From: Planctomycetaceae bacterium
GTDB taxonomy: Bacteria > Planctomycetota > Planctomycetia > Pirellulales > Pirellulaceae
DNA: 6,337 bases
Assembly (NCBI GenBank): GCA_007133715.1
Contig: SLMF01000225.1
Span: 1-6,337, forward strand
Reading direction: 5' to 3'
In this document: in pieces, positions 1 through 6,100 of the stretch
How positions within the stretch are numbered: the stretch's first letter is position 1
How the letters are laid out: every line of letters starts with the position of its first letter
Program-made: the position numbers and the translations under genes
Notes under the pieces: generated by a model
What the model saw: the letters and a program-made list of their open reading frames with translations, nothing else
Told to the model about the DNA's origin: nothing
Database searches by the model: none

Positions 1-114
1 GAAGAACAGCGCTACGAGCGGGTTCGAGTCGGGTTCGAACGTTGCGGCGTATTCGAGTACAACCTCCGTTTCGACGGTATCGACGTCGAGCGTGGTCAGT
101 TCGACGGTCGGTGG
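1..114 (-). other. Partial Ig/Fn3-like domain cut by window edge
   Basis: Residues 2075-2112 begin PPTVELTTLDVDTVETEVVL and continue EYAATFEPDSNPLVALFF up to base 1. The 'Pro-Pro-x-V' domain start and the 'V-x-(L/I)-x-Y-x-A-x-x-x-x-D-S-x-P-x-(V/L)-x-(L/F)-F' pattern match the beginning of Ig-like or Fn3-like repeats common in giant bacterial surface proteins. It shows that the protein continues with further modules downstream of the window. Confidence 0.5.
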
Positions 115-3100
115 AGCGCCGGCGTCGCGAAAGGCGGCTTGGCGGATCTCTCCCAGACCGACATCATCGACCACCTGGATGTCCCACACGCCGGCTTCGG
201 GATCGTCGATGCGCACGGTGCGCTGCGTCGCCGTAGTGAATTCATCGATGAGACTGATCCCGTCGTGATTGGCGAAATCCTCTTCGGGCACAATGGTGCC
301 GTCGGGCCGGTGGATTTGGACCTGTACATCTTCGGACGGATGATCCCAATCGACGGTGAGCATGACCCAGGGGGTGTCCGGTTCGATGTCGAAACTGTTT
401 GTTTGAGGAATCGATCGCGGGCCGAGGAATTCGAAGTTGCCGTCGAAATCAACGCGGAAGCCGACCGGAATCCCCATCACTGGTCCATAGGCCATGACGA
501 AGTCGTTGGAGAAATCACCGTCGTGGCTATATTGGAACATGTAACCGGCCGTTGCCAGAGTCGTGCCTGCGCCGATGGGGAGCCATCCGGGAAGGACGAC
601 CTGTGCGGAGCCGGAGGCGTTGACGGTTAGCGGGGCATTGCCGCCGGCTGAGACCCTGAAGCTGCTGCTGCCCTGCACGAGGCCGTCGAACAGGCTGATC
701 GCCCCATCGTAGGAAACGAAGAGTTCATTCCAATTGGCTTCGGCTGTGCCGGTCAACTTGGCGAGTTTCGGGTTGATCAACGCCACTTCGGCGGTGCCCT
801 TGACGCGGTGCTTGTTGACGGAGCCTTCGAAGTCGAGGGCGGCAAAGCTTTCGAAAGCCATTGATCCACCGGCCCACTGCGGCAGCGGGACAGTCAGTTC
901 TTCGACTCTGGGGCCGACCGTCAAGCCGATCCTGCCGTCCAGTGTTAAAGGATCTTCGGCGGCTTTGCGGAAGTTTTCGAGGGTCCCACCGACGCTCTGG
1001 AAGAACAGCGACGTCGTGCCGATCGGCCGTCCCGGCACGGGGACCGTGTAGTCGGCGCCGATCAAGTTCAGGATGGCCTCGCCCTCGACATCGATGAATC
1101 CGAGTTCCCCTTCGAGGTCGCCGATGGGCGTTCCGATTTTGATCTTGGCCCCCCAGGCGGCCCCCGCGCCGAAGGTCAGCCCGACTTCCTTCAAGCTCCA
1201 CTTGGGGACGATTGTGATTTCGCCTTCCGTGGATATCGTTCCCTGAATTCTGAAACCGTTTCCGCCGAATTGTAGAAAGGCGTCGTCACCGCCGGGGTCA
1301 GGCTTGAAATCAGCTTCGATTTTGTCGATGCGAGACAGCTTGAGGACCTTCGAAATACCGTCCAGCGACAACTGGCCACGAATTCGGACCAGCGGTTTCG
1401 ATTCGTTGATCGCCGCCAGTGCCGATGGGTGACCGATGTACTCCAGCGACATCGACTCGGCCTTCACTTTCAAACCGAATTTTTTGAACTGTACGGAGGG
1501 CAATGGCAGCTTCCCGCCAGCCCAATCGATGCCCTCCTGGGTCACGATGAGGTAATGGTTGTCGGTCAAAGCGGCCTTGAGGAAGTTGGCCGGATTGTCG
1601 ACCAGCGTAAACGGCAGGACGACGCTGCCCCGCAACTGGATTTGTCCGTCTGCCGTGGTCCCCTGTGCCGGTTGGACGAACGTGAATTCATTTAACTTGA
1701 AATCCACGCTCACGTCCCCGAGCAACGTCTCGGCAGTTGTTAGCTGCAGCCACGCCCGGTTTTCCCTATACCGCTTTACCACGGCCTTTGCTTCCCCGAC
1801 TTCGATTTCGAACTCGATCGGCACTGCGTGGAAGACGTGTTGTTCGTGCAGGCCCGCGAAGTGCTCGGAATGCGGGATCACCAAGCCGCGGCCGACGATC
1901 TTCTCCTCGGTGTACCAGAGCGTGCCTTCCAGCGTGACCAGGGCGGTGAAGCTCTCGCCGTCGTCCGGCTTGAGCCCGATTAGAATTGTCCCATCCCCCT
2001 CGAACCGCTGGCGGCTTGCGTTGTATTCGAAGTTCCCCAGGATCCGCAGCGGATCCAGATCGATCTGCCGTACCGGGAACCCGAACGCATTGTAATCCCC
2101 CTGGCGGCCGACTTCGTTCTTCTCCAAGATGACGCCGGGATCGGAAAGCTCCGGATCCACCGTCGCCTGCCCCAGAGGCCAATCGACCAGCACGACCCAG
2201 TTCAAATCTTCAAACGCCACCCCCTCGGGGAGTACAAGGTTCCGCAGGTCCGGTTGGATGGTGCGATGCACCGCGTCGCCCGGCGCCAGATCGAAGTTCC
2301 CTTCGTGCGTGCTGACGGTTTGGGTGCCATCAAGCGAATACTCGCGGACCGTCAACACGCCGATGGCTGCGTCGACATGGATCTCCGCGATGCGGTGACG
2401 CCACACGCCGTTGAGTGGATCCGGCGTGCGCCAAATGTCGCGACCGGTTGCGATCCACACCTGCTCGACCCACCGAAAAGCTGTCCCTTGCGGCTGGCCA
2501 TCCATGACCGGTGCATCGCCGATGTTGCTGACGGTATAGACTAAATCGAGTTCGTCGCCGCTGATGATCCGTTCCAGGTCGGGAGACACCAGTTGGGTGG
2601 CGGCAAGTTCCGGGAGCTTCCACGCAGCCGGGGCCGAGGCTAACAACCGATCCCCGCCTGGCAAGCCGATCCCGCGCACCTCCCACACCAGACCGTGCTT
2701 GACCATGTCCACGGTGATGGTGCCCGCACCGAATGTCGAGACGTTCCCCGCAAGGGCCGGAGTGGTGATCTGCGGAGTTCGGACACCTGCAGCGTCGAAT
2801 GTCTCCGACCAACTCAGGTTTTCCCACAGGACTTCCCCGCTCTGCGACTTCTGCACGAGCCACAACTGCTCGGTCCATTGGTCCGTCTCCGCGAACTGGC
2901 CACCGTGGTTGCTGATCGAGTACGGCAGCTCCACCTGCTGTCCGAGCCGCACTTCCGGGAAGAACAGAGACGTGTCCAGCAGCGGCGGATTGAATCGCGC
3001 CGGGGCGGCCATTCCGCGGACACGGCCGATGCCGATCGGCCCTTGGTTCGATCCGGGAGGCACTTGAAAAACGCCATCGATGAACTGGAAATCGGCGCGG

Positions 3101-6100
3101 ACCACGACTGCCGGGTTCAGGTCCTCCAGCGGGTCCAGGTGCAAACGGGCGGCATTGGCCGGATCGTTCACCGCAGCGATCAGTTCCGCCACGTCCCAGA
3201 TGAAGACCGCCCCGATGCCCGTGTACGCACCGTACAAGTATCTGCCGTCGGGCGACAACGATATGCCTTGCGGGAATGAGAAGGGGATCGGCCGGGTGGC
3301 GCCGACCACCTGCGGGTTTGGTCCCAAGGGATCGCGGATTACACCGATGTTTCCGCCGCCACCGAGGAACGGGTCGCGCGAGGTATTGCCTGACGCGGGG
3401 AAATTGGGATCGGTCATCACCTGCCGGTTAAAGCCCGCGACGAATGCGTAGGACATGTCTGGTAACACGGCGATGTCGTGCGCATCGTTCACGTTCAAGT
3501 AGTGCCGGAAGTCGGGGAACATGATGCTGTACTCGTTGGCGACCTGCCAGCTCGTGTCGCCCAGCGCTCGGATCACGCCCACGCCTACGGAATCGGGCTG
3601 GCGATTGGCAAACAGGATCAAGTCGGGATCGCTCGTCGCGGTGACGCCCTGCGGATCGCGTCCGCTGATGGCAATGCTGCCGATGTGCCGGTGAAGCGTC
3701 GGGCTTTGCGGGTCGGTATCGACCACCAGGATGAAGCCGTGTTCCCCCTGGCGCTGGAATATGGACGAGCGGGTTGCCGCCGCGTACAACCGCCTGCCAT
3801 CGGCGCTGATGTCCACTCCGCGCAGCGACAGGCCCGGAGCACCCGGATCCACCGAGATGGTAGCGATCCACTGGTGAAACGTCGGTGATGCCGAATCGAT
3901 GTCGATCACGTAAATTTGCGCCGAGCGGCCATCGGACACGTACGCGAACCTGTTGTTCGGATGGATTGCAATCGCCTGCGGGAGTGCGTCGGGGGAAAGA
4001 AGGATCTGATCCGTCGTCTGGGTGGCGGGATTCACGTCGACCTCGCGCAGGACGATCGCATCCACCACGGCGACCGCCGGTCCGTTTGGTCCCAGCAGCG
4101 GCACGTACAGGCGCGTTGCGTCGTCGGTCAGAGCGACGTGCCGTACGTTGCGCAACAGGTCGGGCGAGTCGCCGCCGAGGGGGATGCGTGCGGCCAGCTC
4201 GTTAGTCGACCAATGAACTGCTCCAGCGCCCCCCAGGATCGCGCTGAATACGAACCGTCCGTCGGCGACTAGCTGCGGGGCGATGTTGCTGTCACGAGCG
4301 GAAACCGACCACTGCGTGTTCCCCGGCGAGAACGACGTGAACTCGTGGTTCAACCGAGTAACGATGATCTCGGCCAGGCCCAGAATCACCCCGCGTGGGA
4401 CCGGTACAAAGAGTATCCCGGAACCGCTGCCGTGCGGTAGTGGCGATGCAGTAAACGTCTGGCTTCCTTGACGAAACTGAACCTGAAGCTGGGTCGGATC
4501 GCTCCCCAGTGTCTGCCCTTCTAACAGCGGCGCGTCGGGGTTGTCGATCGTGAATCGCTCGCCAAAGATAACCAATAGTGGACCGTGGCCCGAGTTCAGC
4601 AGTGCCTCTTCGACCCAGTCTTCGGCCCCTTCGGCGAGCGGGCCGTGGTCGGGATCGATCAGCGACATCCCCGTGATCCGCGGCGGAGCGAGCGGATCCT
4701 CATCCGTTGGCGCATCGTCGAACACCGGATTGAAGGTCGCGATCAGACCCGGCTGGATTTCGACGCCAGTGGATGTGATCCGCGGCAGGCCGATCGGCGG
4801 AATCTGCACGACCTCCAGGGTGCCGTGCTCGGCCGGCAGCGTCAACTGGTACTGAAGCATCGAGGATCCGAGGACGAAGCCGATCGGCGCGCCGCCTCCC
4901 AGCGGGGTGAATGCCATGGCGTACGCTCCGGCCGGGTTCACCGATCCCAGGTGGACGCTGCCGCGGATCTGGCCGGCTGCCCAGTCCGGCGCCCGCCCTG
5001 CGACGTAAACCCCCGACTGCACCATGCCGGGATACGGCGGCGACGTGGTGCGCGCCATGCCGTCCTCGCCCACAATGCCACTGTCGTCCTGCCACCAGAT
5101 CTGCCGCAGAGCACCCGTCTCGTCCGGGATATAACCCGCGCGGAAGAAGTGAATCACCTCGCCGGGGTTGAAGGCATCGGAGACCGGGATCGCCAGTTGG
5201 ACCGCCAGCTCCGGAGCGGCAGTTCCCAGGTCCAATTCAAAAGCACCCACGAACTCGAACGCATTGGGCAACGCGAGCGGCAGATCCGCCTGGCTCAGTG
5301 GCGTCAGACTGACGAGCGTCTGCTCGTTGAATACTCCCGGCCCAATCGCAAGAAGCGAACCGTCCGCCGCAACGATCATGCCGCCGTTGGCGTCAACCAG
5401 CGCCGGCTCCGTTCGCGGCGTCTCGACCCGCACCGGCAGGACGTATTCCGCCGGACCACTGACAACCGTGATCGTGGCGACGCCGGGATTGTGTGCGGTA
5501 ACCAGTCCGTCCGCCGTCACAGAAACGACATTGCTGTTGCTGGCGAAGTACTCCGTCCGTCGAGTGGCTGCAGTCAGATCGACTCGGTTGTCCAGACTGA
5601 CGATCAACTGCCGCGTTCCATCCTCCGGCAGCGCCAGTGCACCGGGATACACTTCCAGCCCGCGAACGTACAGGAACTGGTCCAGATCTTCATGAGGGAA
5701 TCCAACCGTCGCCGTCGTGGCGGCCAGCAGACCGCGGGCCGAAACCAGCACGACGGCTGTCCCCTCCGCGATCCCCCCCACGTGCCCGGTGGAGCTAACG
5801 TGGGCTACGGAGGGCTGTGTCGAAGCGAATTGCAGATACGAGGCGGGCAACACCACCCCCGTCTGATCGGCAAAGTCCCCAATCACCGCCAGCGTTTGCA
5901 ACTCGCCTACGTCCATCCGCAACGACCTTTGTTCCAGGTCAAGCCGGACCAGCGGCGCATCGCTGACATTCACGGTGATCGTGACGATGTCCGACTGGCT
6001 GAAGCCGTCGTCGGCCTGGAAGTCGAAGCTGGCGGTTCCGGTGAAGCCCGGGTCGGGGAAAAAACGGACCGCGCGACCGTCGAGCGTCAGAGCCGCGGTG

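Noticed and set aside
139..630. Plus-strand open frame of 163 codons
   Set aside because: Same aligned antisense register; its stop at 628-630 is the complement of sense CTA (Leu1903). The opposite strand encodes part of the unrecognised beta-rich region and the PPC-like domain.
1766..2182. Minus-strand open frame of 138 codons in another register
   Set aside because: It overlaps the giant frame on the same strand, is Gly/Arg-rich and shows no domain pattern; the domain-bearing frame is continuous through it.
2695..3279. Plus-strand open frame of 194 codons
   Set aside because: Aligned antisense shadow; its stop at 3277-3279 is the complement of sense TCA (Ser1020) inside the last propeller blade.
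3187..4287. Lactonase or other enzyme function for the propeller
   Set aside because: The repeats fit YVTN-type surface propellers, and no catalytic residues of a known propeller enzyme can be placed.
5914..5916. Internal in-frame ATG (Met141) as a possible start
   Set aside because: It lies within the first BIG2 domain, and coherent cadherin-like and EF-hand sequence precedes it in the same frame.
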